Positions 27,355 to 36,516 of a stretch of DNA of 64,000 nt are shown piece after piece. The stretch lies in assembly GCF_004116465.1 (NCBI RefSeq), contig NZ_PDJV01000005.1, positions 1 through 64,000 of the forward strand. Direction: 5' to 3'. Within the stretch, counting starts at the first letter, position 1; each line of letters opens with the position of its first letter. This DNA is from Arcobacter sp. F2176. Its GTDB lineage: Bacteria > Campylobacterota > Campylobacteria > Campylobacterales > Arcobacteraceae. A model generated the notes under the pieces. The model was not told where the DNA came from. It did not search any database and saw only the letters and a list, made by a program, of their open reading frames with translations. A program made the translations under genes and the position numbers.

Positions 27355-28022
27355 TTACACTCCAATTTGTAATTTGTAAGTATAGAAAGCTTTTGATGTG
27401 ATACTTCAGGGACGGGTACATCTTCTTTTTTTAAAGATGAACTAAGTTTCATTGAGGTCATTTGGGCTCTATAAGTATGCATAATATTATTTTCTAAACT
27501 TATAGTTTTTATTTCACAGTCCTTGTGTAAATCATTTGAAAGGACTTTTACATAATTTTCTACCCAATTAATTGCTTCAAGTCTTACTAAGTCTAAAATT
27601 ACATTATAACTATCATCTTTAACTCTCCATGATAAATTATTCAAAGTAACAGAAGTATCTCTATTCTCTTTCATATTAGTTATCATAGAGATGAATTCTC
27701 CCATAGAAAAAGCATCATCTGTTTCTATTTTATAACTAAGTTCTCCACTATATCCATATATTTTTGGTGTATTACTAGCTTTTTGGTATAAAGGTCTTAC
27801 ATTAAATGTTCCTAGTTGTTTTTCAACTTTATTGTAAGCTTTTATCTCTTTGTTAAAAACTTCTAATCTTTCTATAACATTTTTTTCTTTTTCATCTTCA
27901 ATTATTATTGAAATATCTGCACTCAAAACATTGGGAATCAAATCTTTTGTAAATTCTTTACTAAAATCAACTTCAAATGCATAAAGAAAAAATGGTAAAA
28001 ATAAAAATAAAATCTTTCTCAT
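27351..28022 (-). CDS. periplasmic SIMPL (DUF541) domain protein
   Basis: A 223-residue exported protein (signal MRKILFLFLPFFLYAFE). The pattern ADISIIIEDEKEKNVIERLEVFNKEIKAY, then YGYSGELSYKIET and LNNLSWRV, corresponds to the SIMPL/DUF541 fold. These proteins are envelope-associated, with roles reported in stress and adhesion in other bacteria. The function here is unknown. It lies between hisF (one base away) and the nucleosidase-family gene. Confidence 0.75.
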   Translation of the reverse strand: MRKILFLFLPFFLYAFEVDFSKEFTKDLIPNVLSADISIIIEDEKEKNVIERLEVFNKEIKAYNKVEKQLGTFNVRPLYQKASNTPKIYGYSGELSYKIETDDAFSMGEFISMITNMKENRDTSVTLNNLSWRVKDDSYNVILDLVRLEAINWVENYVKVLSNDLHKDCEIKTISLENNIMHTYRAQMTSMKLSSSLKKEDVPVPEVSHQKLSILTNYKLECK

Positions 28023-28023
28023 A

Positions 28024-28785
28024 TTAAATCCTTACTGGTATATTATTATCTCTTAAATAATGTTTTAAATCCATAATATCTATTTCTTTAAAGTGGAAAA
28101 TTGAAGCAGCTAAGGCAGCACTTGCTCCATGTTCAAAGGCTTCTTTCATGTGCTTCATAGTCCCAGCACCACCACTTGCAATAACTGGGATATCAACTAT
28201 GCTTGAAATTTGTTGTGTAATATTTAATTCAAATCCACTTTTTGCACCATCTGTGTCCATAGAAGTTAGAAGTATTTCTCCTGCTCCTCTATTGTAAACC
28301 TCTTTTGCCCAAACAAGTGCGTCAAGTCCAGTATCTTCTCTACCACCTTTAACAAAAACATGGTAAGAACCATCAGAAACTTTTTTAACATCAATTGCCA
28401 CAACTATGCATTGACTACCAAATCTTTTAGAACTTTCATCTATAAACCCTGGATTTACAACTGCACTTGAGTTTACAGAAACTTTATCACAGCCTACATT
28501 TAAAAGTTTATAAATATCATCTAAAGTTCTTATCCCACCACCTACAGTTAGGGGAATAAAAACTTCTTTTGCCACATCTTTTACTATATGAACTATTGTA
28601 TCTCTATTTTCATGACTAGCTGTTATATCTAAAAAAGTAATTTCATCTGCACCTTCATTGTTATATCGTTTTGCAACTTCTACAGGGTCACCTGCATCTT
28701 TTAATCCTACGAAATTAACACCTTTTACAACTCTTCCATCTTTTACATCTAAACATGGAATTATTCTCTTTGCAAAATTGCTCAC
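28024..28785 (-). CDS. hisF: imidazole glycerol phosphate synthase subunit HisF
   Basis: The cyclase subunit of histidine biosynthesis, a 253-residue (beta/alpha)8 barrel. The catalytic Asp near the N-terminus is in [31 protein letters not shown] near residue 79 and the second Asp in [16 protein letters not shown] near 173 are standard. The other his genes are not in this window. It is divergent from rsmA. Confidence 0.96.
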   Translation of the reverse strand: MSNFAKRIIPCLDVKDGRVVKGVNFVGLKDAGDPVEVAKRYNNEGADEITFLDITASHENRDTIVHIVKDVAKEVFIPLTVGGGIRTLDDIYKLLNVGCDKVSVNSSAVVNPGFIDESSKRFGSQCIVVAIDVKKVSDGSYHVFVKGGREDTGLDALVWAKEVYNRGAGEILLTSMDTDGAKSGFELNITQQISSIVDIPVIASGGAGTMKHMKEAFEHGASAALAASIFHFKEIDIMDLKHYLRDNNIPVRI

Positions 28786-28859
28786 TTTTTGTCCTTATTC
28801 ATTATTAAGTTTTTATCTTATCTAAATGTAAGTTAAGTTCATATATAATCTTTGCTCTT

Positions 28860-29672
28860 ATGGAAAAAATAAAAGCTAAAAAAAAATATGGTCAAAACTT
28901 TTTAAAAGATGACACAGTCTTATCAATGATCATCCAATCGATGCCCAACAACAATAATCATATTGTAGAAATTGGGCCTGGATTAGGTGATTTGACAAAA
29001 AATTTAGTCAAATGCAAAGATGTAACGGCCTATGAAGTTGATACAGATCTATTTGCTATACTAAAAACGAAGTTTGCTATCCCAATAGATAGTGGTTCTT
29101 TAACACTCATCCACGCTGATGTTTTAGAGTCATGGACAAAGCAAAAAAGTTTACATAATAGTAAATATGATCTTATCGCTAATTTACCGTATTATATTGC
29201 GACAAATATAATACTAAGAGCATTTGAAGATGAAGCTTGTGAACACATTATTGTAATGGTTCAAAAAGAGGTAGCTGAAAAGTTTTCTGCCAATGAAGGG
29301 GATAAAGAGTTCTCTGCATTGGGTGTGATATCAAAACTTTGCTCAATAGAGTCAAAGATTTTGTTTGATGTTCCACCAGAATCTTTTGATCCACCTCCTA
29401 AAGTTACATCTTCTATTCTTTATATAAAAAAGGATATGTCAAAAACAATGGATAAGAATTTTAATAGTTTTCTAAAGGCTTGTTTTCAACAACAAAGAAA
29501 AAAATTATCTAAGAATATCTCATCTATTGTTCCTAAAGAGACTATTTCTTCTTTATTTGAAGAGCTTGAAATCAGTGATAACATTCGACCTCATGAGCTT
29601 AGTGCATCTTTGTATAGCCAAATATATACAAAGGCAATAATAGATGGAAGAAAACAAAACAGTACAGAATGA
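28860..29672 (+). CDS. rsmA: 16S rRNA dimethyladenosine transferase RsmA (KsgA)
   Basis: Dimethylates A1518 and A1519 of 16S rRNA. The motifs are KKKYGQNFLKDD, VEIGPGLGDLTKNL (SAM motif I, residue 37 onward), and the catalytic NLPYYIATNIIL near residue 107. The C-terminal small domain includes FQQQRKKLSKN. At 270 residues it is full length. Its end overlaps the RNase J start by 29 bases in another frame, an arrangement I also associate with Helicobacter and Campylobacter. Confidence 0.95.
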   Translation: MEKIKAKKKYGQNFLKDDTVLSMIIQSMPNNNNHIVEIGPGLGDLTKNLVKCKDVTAYEVDTDLFAILKTKFAIPIDSGSLTLIHADVLESWTKQKSLHNSKYDLIANLPYYIATNIILRAFEDEACEHIIVMVQKEVAEKFSANEGDKEFSALGVISKLCSIESKILFDVPPESFDPPPKVTSSILYIKKDMSKTMDKNFNSFLKACFQQQRKKLSKNISSIVPKETISSLFEELEISDNIRPHELSASLYSQIYTKAIIDGRKQNSTE

Positions 29673-31578
29673 TACTCAAGTTGTAGAAAAGAGTGCTCCA
29701 GAAGCAAATAACACTACTGCAAAACAAGAAACTACAGGACCTAGCCCTAAAAAGCCAAAACCAAAAAGACCAATTAATAAAAGAAAAAAGACTGTTGTTC
29801 CTAAAATGGAAGATAAATCAGGTGAAGGTTGGATAACAGACCTTAGAAAAGCGCATGTAATAAATGAAAGAATTCATAAAGAGAGATTAAATCCACATAA
29901 TAAACTAAACCTTTCTAGTACTCAAAAAGTTAGAATTACTCCACTTGGAGGATTAGGTGAAATTGGTGGAAATATGATGGTAATTGAAACTGAGAAAAGT
30001 GCAATTATCGTTGATGTTGGTATGAGTTTCCCTGATGAAGATATGCATGGAGTTGATATTTTAATCCCTGATTTTACTTATATTAGAGAAATCAAAGATA
30101 AAATCGCAGCTGTTATTATTACTCACGGTCATGAAGATCATATTGGTGCTATGCCATATCTATTTAAAGAGATGCAATTTCCTGTTTATGGAACATCATT
30201 ACCACTAGAAATGATTGGTTCAAAATTTGATGAACACAAGATGAGACAACATAGAAGTTATTTTCATGCGATTCAAAAAAGAACTCCTATTAAAATTGGT
30301 GATTTTGAAATTGAATGGATGCATATTACTCACTCAATTATTGATGCTTCATCTTTAGCTATTACTACTGATGCTGGTACAATTATTCATACCGGTGACT
30401 TTAAAATAGACCACACTCCAATTGATGGTTTCCCATCTGATTTACATAGATTTGCTCATTATGGTGAAAAAGGTGTTTTACTTTTAATGTCAGATTCTAC
30501 TAACTCGCATACACCAGGATTTACAAAATCAGAATCAACAGTTGGTCCAACTTTTGATACTCTATTTTCAAAAGCAAAAGGTAGAGTTATCATGTCTACT
30601 TTCTCTTCGAATACACACAGAGTTGCACAAGCAATTGAACATGGATTAAAATATGGTAGAAAAGTATGTGTTATCGGAAGATCTATGGAGAAAAACTTAG
30701 AGTTAGCAATGGCATTAGGATATATCAAATTCCCAAGAGATCAATTTATTGAGCCACATGAAGTTCATAAATATGATGACAACCAAATTTTAATTGTAAC
30801 AACTGGTTCTCAAGGTGAATCTATGAGTGCTCTTTATAGAATGTCAATACATGAACATAGACATATTAAAATTAAGCCAGGTGATCAAATTATACTTTCG
30901 GCTAAAGCAATTCCAGGAAATGAAGCAAGTGTTTCTCAAATCATTAATCATCTGTTAAAAGCTGGTGCTGAAGTTGCATATCAAAACTTCTCAGAAATAC
31001 ATGTTTCAGGACATGCTGCTCAAGAAGAACAAAAACTTATGCTAAGACTTGTTAAACCTAAGTTCTTTATGCCAATTCATGGTGAATATAACCATGCTGT
31101 TAAACACCAGCAAACAGGTATTTCATGTGGTGTTTTAGAGAGAAATACTTACATTATGAGTGATGGTGAACAAATAGAAGTTACTCCAAAATATCTTAAA
31201 AAAGTTAAAACTGTAAAAAGTGGTAAAACTTATATAGATAATCAACTTAACAATAAAATTGCAGATGACATTATTCTTGATAGACAAACAATGGCAAACG
31301 AAGGTGTTGTTATGATTGTTGCACAAATCAATGAAAATGATAGAAAACTTTCAGATAAAACTAGAGTTACATCATTTGGTTTAGTTCCAGATAATCAGGA
31401 TAGATTCTTTGCAAAAGAGATTGAAGACTTATTAGAAACTTTCTTTACTAATGCAAAAGAAGGCATCTTTAAAAATAATAAATATTTGGAAGATGAGATT
31501 AGAAAAGTTGTGAGAAAACATTGTGTTAGAAAGTTCAAAAAATACCCTATGATTGTTCCTACTATTTTTGTTTATTAA
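29644..31578 (+). CDS. rnj: ribonuclease J
   Basis: Metallo-beta-lactamase/beta-CASP ribonuclease with 5'-exonuclease and endonuclease activity. Residues 1-60 form a Lys/Pro-rich extension (SPKKPKPKRPINKRKK), as in the Campylobacterota enzyme. Zn ligands: ITHGHEDHIGAM near residue 160, HTGDFKID near 250, and a later HVSGHAAQEE in the beta-CASP part. The C-terminal domain ends KYPMIVPTIFVY. In Helicobacter it partners the RhpA helicase. The DEAD-box helicase at 45696 is a candidate partner here, which is inference only. Confidence 0.93.
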   Translation: MEENKTVQNDTQVVEKSAPEANNTTAKQETTGPSPKKPKPKRPINKRKKTVVPKMEDKSGEGWITDLRKAHVINERIHKERLNPHNKLNLSSTQKVRITPLGGLGEIGGNMMVIETEKSAIIVDVGMSFPDEDMHGVDILIPDFTYIREIKDKIAAVIITHGHEDHIGAMPYLFKEMQFPVYGTSLPLEMIGSKFDEHKMRQHRSYFHAIQKRTPIKIGDFEIEWMHITHSIIDASSLAITTDAGTIIHTGDFKIDHTPIDGFPSDLHRFAHYGEKGVLLLMSDSTNSHTPGFTKSESTVGPTFDTLFSKAKGRVIMSTFSSNTHRVAQAIEHGLKYGRKVCVIGRSMEKNLELAMALGYIKFPRDQFIEPHEVHKYDDNQILIVTTGSQGESMSALYRMSIHEHRHIKIKPGDQIILSAKAIPGNEASVSQIINHLLKAGAEVAYQNFSEIHVSGHAAQEEQKLMLRLVKPKFFMPIHGEYNHAVKHQQTGISCGVLERNTYIMSDGEQIEVTPKYLKKVKTVKSGKTYIDNQLNNKIADDIILDRQTMANEGVVMIVAQINENDRKLSDKTRVTSFGLVPDNQDRFFAKEIEDLLETFFTNAKEGIFKNNKYLEDEIRKVVRKHCVRKFKKYPMIVPTIFVY

Positions 31579-31587
31579 GGAAATAAA

Positions 31588-32547
31588 ATGAATTATAACG
31601 AGATTGCAAAAGAGGTTTTACTAACTGAAGCGAAGGAGTTAGAAAGAGCCTCTAGGGATAATTCTTTTGATATGAATGCTGCAGTTGAACTTGTTTATAA
31701 TACAAAAGGCAAACTAATAGTTACAGGTGTTGGAAAATCTGGATTAGTTGGTACAAAAATAGCTGCAACACTAGCAAGCACAGGAACTAGTTCTTTTTTC
31801 TTACATCCTACAGAAGCTATGCATGGTGATTTAGGAATGATTGGCAAAGATGATACAGTTTTAGCTATATCATACTCTGGGGAGAGTGAAGAATTAATTC
31901 AAATTCTTCCTCATCTAAAAAGATTTGATATACCAATGATTGCTATGGCAAAAAATCCAAACTCTACTTTAGCTAAATATGCTGACATATTTTTTGATAT
32001 AAATGTTACAAAAGAGGCTTGTCCATTAGACACAGCTCCAACTTCTTCTACAACTTTAACAATGGCTATGGGTGATGCATTAGCTGTTTGTTTGATGAAA
32101 AAAAGAAATTTTCAAAAAAGTGATTTTGCTTCATTTCACCCAGGTGGAAGTTTAGGAAAAAAACTATTTATTAAAGTTTCTGATTTAATTAGAACAGAAG
32201 AATTACCAATTGTTTCACGTGGAACTCTTTTAAAAGATGCTATTATAAAAATGAGTGAAGGTAGACTTGGAAATGTTATAATTACAGATGATGATAAAGT
32301 CATTGGTGTATTAAGTGATGGAGATTTAAGAAGAGCTTTAATGAATGATAATTTTTCATTAGAGTGTAAAGTTGAAGAAATCGCAACTATAAATCCAAAA
32401 GTTTTAAACAATAAAGATTTATTGGCTAGCGATGCATTGAAAATTATAGAAGATTATAAGATACAACTTTTAGTTGTTGTTGATGATAGTAATAAACTTG
32501 TTGGTGTATTACATATTCATGATTTAATAGAAGCAGGAATAAAGTAG
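31588..32547 (+). CDS. kdsD: arabinose-5-phosphate isomerase (KpsF/GutQ family)
   Basis: Interconverts ribulose- and arabinose-5-phosphate, the first step to KDO for lipopolysaccharide. The N-terminal SIS domain has GVGKSGLVGTKIAATLASTG near residue 47 and FLHPTEAMHGDLGM near 71. Two CBS modules occupy about residues 200-319. 319 residues is the family norm. The gene contains the best parS match in the window (32211-32226). Confidence 0.92.
   Translation: MNYNEIAKEVLLTEAKELERASRDNSFDMNAAVELVYNTKGKLIVTGVGKSGLVGTKIAATLASTGTSSFFLHPTEAMHGDLGMIGKDDTVLAISYSGESEELIQILPHLKRFDIPMIAMAKNPNSTLAKYADIFFDINVTKEACPLDTAPTSSTTLTMAMGDALAVCLMKKRNFQKSDFASFHPGGSLGKKLFIKVSDLIRTEELPIVSRGTLLKDAIIKMSEGRLGNVIITDDDKVIGVLSDGDLRRALMNDNFSLECKVEEIATINPKVLNNKDLLASDALKIIEDYKIQLLVVVDDSNKLVGVLHIHDLIEAGIK
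32211..32226. other. parS-like site B (intact CACGTG centre)
   Basis: TGTTTCACGTGGAACT inside kdsD. The core GTTTCACGTGGAAC fits the degenerate bacterial parS consensus (GTTNCACGTGNAAC) completely. Confidence 0.65.
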
Positions 32548-32552
32548 GTACC

Positions 32553-33353
32553 ATGAAAAATCAAACAGAAACAAAAGAAGACAATACGAGATTAAACAAA
32601 TTTATATCACACAATAGTAAATACTCAAGAAGAGAAGCTGATGCAATTATTGCAGAAGGTAGAGTAAAAGTTAATAAGAAAACAATTACTGATTTATCTA
32701 CAAAAGTATTAGATAGTGATATTGTTGCAATTGATAATAAACCTATCAAATTTGAAAAAAACAAGATGTATACTGTTCTAGTTTATAACAAACCAAAGGG
32801 TGAACTTGTAACTAAAAATGATCCCCAAGGTAGAAGAATCATATTCGACACTCTAGGAGCTAAATATAAGCACTTTTTACCTATAGGTAGACTTGACTAT
32901 GCAAGTGAGGGAGTTTTGCTTCTCACGGACAGCGTAGACGTTGCAAATGGGCTTATGCATTCTGACTTACAAAGAGTATATAAAATAAAAGTAAGTGGTC
33001 CTATAAATAAACAAGTTGAAGATGCTATGTTACATGGCCTTGAACTTGAAGATGCAACTAAAGGTGCTTGGAAAGATAGTAAAGTAAAATCAATGAACTT
33101 TGCACCTTTCTTAGGATATAAAATTGATTCGGTTAAAGATACTTTTTCTAAATTAAAAGTTGCAATTACAGAAGGTAAAAATAGAGAATTGAGAAGATTT
33201 TTTGCTCACTTTGGACTTGATGTAATGGATTTAAAAAGAGTTGAGTACGGTGGAATTAGTTTAAATAATTTACCCACTGGTAAAAGCAGATATCTTACAA
33301 GAGAAGAGTACAAAAACTTAAAAGATTATTTGCATTCAAAAGATAATGACTAA
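32553..33353 (+). CDS. rluB: 23S rRNA pseudouridine synthase, RluB/RsuA family
   Basis: A 266-residue RNA pseudouridine synthase. An S4 domain at about 13-60 (RLNKFISHNSKYSRREADAI) is followed by the RsuA/RluB catalytic domain, with the nucleophilic Asp in GRLDYASEGVLLLT near residue 113 and the KNRELRRFFAHFGL motif near 209. The family modifies helix 89 of 23S rRNA. Sequence does not separate RluB from close paralogues with certainty. It overlaps rarA by eight bases. Confidence 0.88.
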   Translation: MKNQTETKEDNTRLNKFISHNSKYSRREADAIIAEGRVKVNKKTITDLSTKVLDSDIVAIDNKPIKFEKNKMYTVLVYNKPKGELVTKNDPQGRRIIFDTLGAKYKHFLPIGRLDYASEGVLLLTDSVDVANGLMHSDLQRVYKIKVSGPINKQVEDAMLHGLELEDATKGAWKDSKVKSMNFAPFLGYKIDSVKDTFSKLKVAITEGKNRELRRFFAHFGLDVMDLKRVEYGGISLNNLPTGKSRYLTREEYKNLKDYLHSKDND

Positions 33354-34527
33354 TCTAAGTTCTATTCTTCGTCCAAATACTCTTCAAGACTTTGTAGGAC
33401 AAGATCATATAATATCAAAAAATAAAGTCTTATATAAACTAATCATAAAAGGTGAGATTCCTCACCTTTTTTTTTATGGTAAACCTGGAACTGGAAAAAC
33501 TACTTTAGCAAAGATTATCGCAAAAACTATCAACACAGATTACTTCTATTTCAATGCAACATCTTTAAAAATTGAAGACTTAAGAAAAGTATTTAGTAAA
33601 TATGATAATAGTCTTATTAAACCAATTGTATTTATAGATGAAGTACATAGATTATCAAAAAATCAACAAGAAGTCTTACTTCCAATTATGGAAAGTTATC
33701 AAGCAATAATTATAGGAGCTAGTACAGAAAACCCATTTTTCACTTTAACAAGTGCAATAAGATCCAGAAGTTTCTTATTTGAATTTTTACCTCACTCAAG
33801 AGAAGATTTAACAAAAATATTAGAAGTTGCACAAATAAAACTAGATACAAAACTTAATGATGAAACAAAAGAGTATTTAATAAATAGTTCATCAGGTGAT
33901 GCAAGAGCTATGCTAAATCTCCTTGAATTTGCTTTTAAAGTTGATACTAGTGTTTCATGTGAAACATTAAAGGAATTAAGACAGAATGTAATAGGAGATG
34001 GAGTATCATCTTCAAATACACATTATGACTTAGCAAGTGCAATGATTAAATCAATTCGTGGTTCAGATGTTGATGCAGCGCTTTATTATCTATCACGACT
34101 AATAGAGGGTGGAGAAAGTGTAGAGTTCATCACAAGGAGATTGGTCATACATGCCAGTGAAGATATTGGAAATGCAAATCCAAATGCACTCAATCTTGCT
34201 GTTAGCACTATGCTTGCAACTTCAAAAATTGGTTATCCAGAAAGTAAAATTATATTATCTCAATGCATTATTTATTTAACTTCATCCCCAAAATCAAATT
34301 CAGCATATGAAGCAATAAATAAAGGAATAAGTGAAGTTAAAAATGGTAAAATCTTAGATATACCAAAAAATATAGACTCTTTTCACAAAGATTATTTGTA
34401 TCCCCATAACTTTGGTGGTTATGTTGAACAAAAGTATTTAAGTGAACCTTTGAGCTTATATGAATCAAAAGGTATAGGTTTTGAAAAAACCCTTGATGAT
34501 TGGATAAAAAAAATAAAGGATAAGTAA
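33346..34527 (+). CDS. rarA: replication-associated recombination AAA+ ATPase RarA (MgsA)
   Basis: Clamp-loader-like AAA+ ATPase acting at stalled forks. Walker A is FYGKPGTGKTTLA near residue 45 and Walker B FIDEVHRLSKNQQ near 97, then sensor 1 IIGASTENPFF and arginine finger SAIRSRSF. The C-terminal tetramerisation domain ends GFEKTLDDWIKK. 393 residues, slightly shorter than E. coli RarA. The gene contains parS-like site C at 33951. Confidence 0.92.
   Translation: MTNLSSILRPNTLQDFVGQDHIISKNKVLYKLIIKGEIPHLFFYGKPGTGKTTLAKIIAKTINTDYFYFNATSLKIEDLRKVFSKYDNSLIKPIVFIDEVHRLSKNQQEVLLPIMESYQAIIIGASTENPFFTLTSAIRSRSFLFEFLPHSREDLTKILEVAQIKLDTKLNDETKEYLINSSSGDARAMLNLLEFAFKVDTSVSCETLKELRQNVIGDGVSSSNTHYDLASAMIKSIRGSDVDAALYYLSRLIEGGESVEFITRRLVIHASEDIGNANPNALNLAVSTMLATSKIGYPESKIILSQCIIYLTSSPKSNSAYEAINKGISEVKNGKILDIPKNIDSFHKDYLYPHNFGGYVEQKYLSEPLSLYESKGIGFEKTLDDWIKKIKDK
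33951..33966. other. parS-like site C
   Basis: TGTTTCATGTGAAACA within rarA, encoding Val-Ser-Cys-Glu-Thr. One mismatch to the parS consensus, and identical to the copy at 38861. Confidence 0.6.
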
Positions 34528-35046
34528 TTGGAATATTATAGTTGGATATTGGCGTTTCATGTTATATCAGTTTTGTCTTGGATGGCAATGTTGTTTTATC
34601 TACCTAGGCTTTTTGTTTACCATGTTGAAAACAGTGAAAAAAAAGATTTTGTTGATGTAGTAAAAATTCAAGAATATAAAATATATAAATATATTGGTAT
34701 GCCAGCAATGTGGACAACTATTATAAGTGGTGCTGCAATGATATATTTAGCTCCAGAACTTTTTAAATCAGGTCCTTGGTTACATGCTAAATTAACTGTC
34801 GTATTTTTACTTATTATGTACTCATTTTCTTTAGAGTATTTTAGAAAACAATTAGAAGAAAACAAGTGTAAAAGAAGTGGTAAATTTTTTAGAGCTTACA
34901 ATGAAATACCAACTTTATTATCAATACTAATTGTAACTTATGTAATTGTAAAAGTTGTTTCAATTACATTTACACTAGCTATGATACTTTTATTTTCATT
35001 TATAATTTATATGATAATGAAACCAAAAAGAGTAAAAAATGCATAA
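34528..35046 (+). CDS. hemJ: protoporphyrinogen IX oxidase HemJ
   Basis: A 172-residue membrane protein of the HemJ/UPF0093 family, the oxygen-independent-type oxidase of the penultimate haem step. Conserved features: the first helix AFHVISVLSWMAMLFYLPRLFVYH with the essential His, and WLHAKLTVVFLLIMY with the conserved Lys. Four to five helices in total. The start is TTG at 34528 behind AAAGGA, directly after the rarA stop. It overlaps phoH by eight bases. Confidence 0.88.
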   Translation: MEYYSWILAFHVISVLSWMAMLFYLPRLFVYHVENSEKKDFVDVVKIQEYKIYKYIGMPAMWTTIISGAAMIYLAPELFKSGPWLHAKLTVVFLLIMYSFSLEYFRKQLEENKCKRSGKFFRAYNEIPTLLSILIVTYVIVKVVSITFTLAMILLFSFIIYMIMKPKRVKNA

Positions 35047-36457
35047 TGACAACTTTGATAAATATTATGTACTTGATACAAATATATTATTAGAAGATGC
35101 AAATAATATATTTAAATTATCTGATGATAATAAAAATCTTATTATCCTTCCTGAAACAGTTTTGGACGAAATTGATGCTAAAAAAAGTGGTTTTGACGAG
35201 ATAAATTTTCAAGCTAGAGAGTTTGCAAGAATCTTAGAAAACTCAACTATTCTTTTTACAAAAAGTGAAGATGACTTCAAAATTGTAAGATTAAGAATAG
35301 ATAACGAATCTCCTATTTCTATAGATGTAATTTCAAAACTTGAATATCAATTTGTTACAAAAACAACAGCTCCTAATATTGCAAATGATAGAAGAATATT
35401 AGAAATAGCAAAGTTTACTACAAAATTTTATAATAAAAATTCAACATTTCTCTCTATGGATATCATGGCAAGAACTAGAGCAATATCTTTAGATATAAAA
35501 GCTGAATCATTAATTGGTTCAAATAAAGATGAATTTATTCATGAATTTATAAAAACTATTCAAATAAAATTTGAAGATTTAGAGACTATAGAAAATAGAG
35601 ATATCAAAGAACTTGATAATGAATATAAAGTTTCAAATTTCTCTTATTGCTTTAAAGTTAAAGGTTCAGATCAAGTTGTACTTGCATCAATTCAAAATGA
35701 AAAGATAAGAGTATTAAATGAAGATGAAGTAAGAAATCAAATAATAGCTCCATTAAATAAAGAGCAACTATTTTTTTCAAATGCAATTATTCAACACTAC
35801 TTTAATGTTTTAATTATAGAAGCCAAAGCTGGTTCTGGTAAAACACTTTTAGCATTAAGTGGAGCATTAAAATTAGTAAAAAATAAACAATACCAAAGAA
35901 TCATCTATATAAGAAATTCAATTGAATCATTAGACAAAGGTGAAGATGTCGGATACTTACCCGGACTTGAAGAAAAGTTCAAAATTTACAATCATCCACT
36001 AATGGATAGTATTGATCATATAGTTCGTTCTGAATACAAAAAAAGAAGAGCAACTAAAAGTAAAGAAGAGCAAGAAATAGATGAGCAAGAACTAAAAACT
36101 AGAGTTGATCAAATGGTACAAAACTATTTTATTGAAACTATGTGGGTAGGAGAAATGAGAGGAAGAACATTATCAAATGCATTTGTAATTATTGATGAAG
36201 CACAAAACATGTCAAATAAAACAATGCAAATGGTTCTTTCAAGAATAGACAATACTTGCAAAGTTGTAATACTTGGAAGTAACAAACAAATAGATAACTT
36301 TTATGTAAATAAATACACCAACTCACTAACTACACTTTTAAAGTCTACAAAAACAGAATCTTCATTAGTAAATATATTTGCTATTGAGTTACAAAAAGTA
36401 CTTAGAGGTCCTATTACTGAATGGGCTGAAAACATATTTTCTACTAAAAATAAATAA
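35039..36457 (+). CDS. PIN-PhoH (PhoH2/YlaK-type) RNA helicase-nuclease
   Basis: A 472-residue two-domain protein. The N-terminal PIN nuclease (residues 5-150) has YVLDTNILLED and further acidic residues. The C-terminal PhoH ATPase has Walker A EAKAGSGKTLLAL near residue 265 and Walker B VIIDEAQNMSNKTM near 382. Such PIN-PhoH fusions act as RNA unwinding nucleases. Links to phosphate stress come from the family name and are not shown here. Its stop is followed after about 20 bases by the palindromic promoter of the next operon. Confidence 0.88.
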   Translation: MHNDNFDKYYVLDTNILLEDANNIFKLSDDNKNLIILPETVLDEIDAKKSGFDEINFQAREFARILENSTILFTKSEDDFKIVRLRIDNESPISIDVISKLEYQFVTKTTAPNIANDRRILEIAKFTTKFYNKNSTFLSMDIMARTRAISLDIKAESLIGSNKDEFIHEFIKTIQIKFEDLETIENRDIKELDNEYKVSNFSYCFKVKGSDQVVLASIQNEKIRVLNEDEVRNQIIAPLNKEQLFFSNAIIQHYFNVLIIEAKAGSGKTLLALSGALKLVKNKQYQRIIYIRNSIESLDKGEDVGYLPGLEEKFKIYNHPLMDSIDHIVRSEYKKRRATKSKEEQEIDEQELKTRVDQMVQNYFIETMWVGEMRGRTLSNAFVIIDEAQNMSNKTMQMVLSRIDNTCKVVILGSNKQIDNFYVNKYTNSLTTLLKSTKTESSLVNIFAIELQKVLRGPITEWAENIFSTKNK

Positions 36458-36479
36458 TCAAATTTTTAGCTTAATTTTG

Positions 36480-36511
36480 ATACCTTTACATACTATAATA
36501 TGTAAAGGTAT
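36480..36511. promoter_or_regulatory. 13-bp palindrome spanning a -10 box and SD
   Basis: A perfect 13-bp inverted repeat (36480-36492 with 36499-36511; arms ATACCTTTACATA). A consensus TATAAT (36494-36499) starts in the six-base loop, and the AAGG ribosome site of the next gene is in the right arm. It could be a repressor operator over the promoter or an RNA hairpin hiding the SD. No T tract follows, so it is unlikely to be a terminator for phoH. Confidence 0.55.
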
Positions 36512-36516
36512 ACAAA

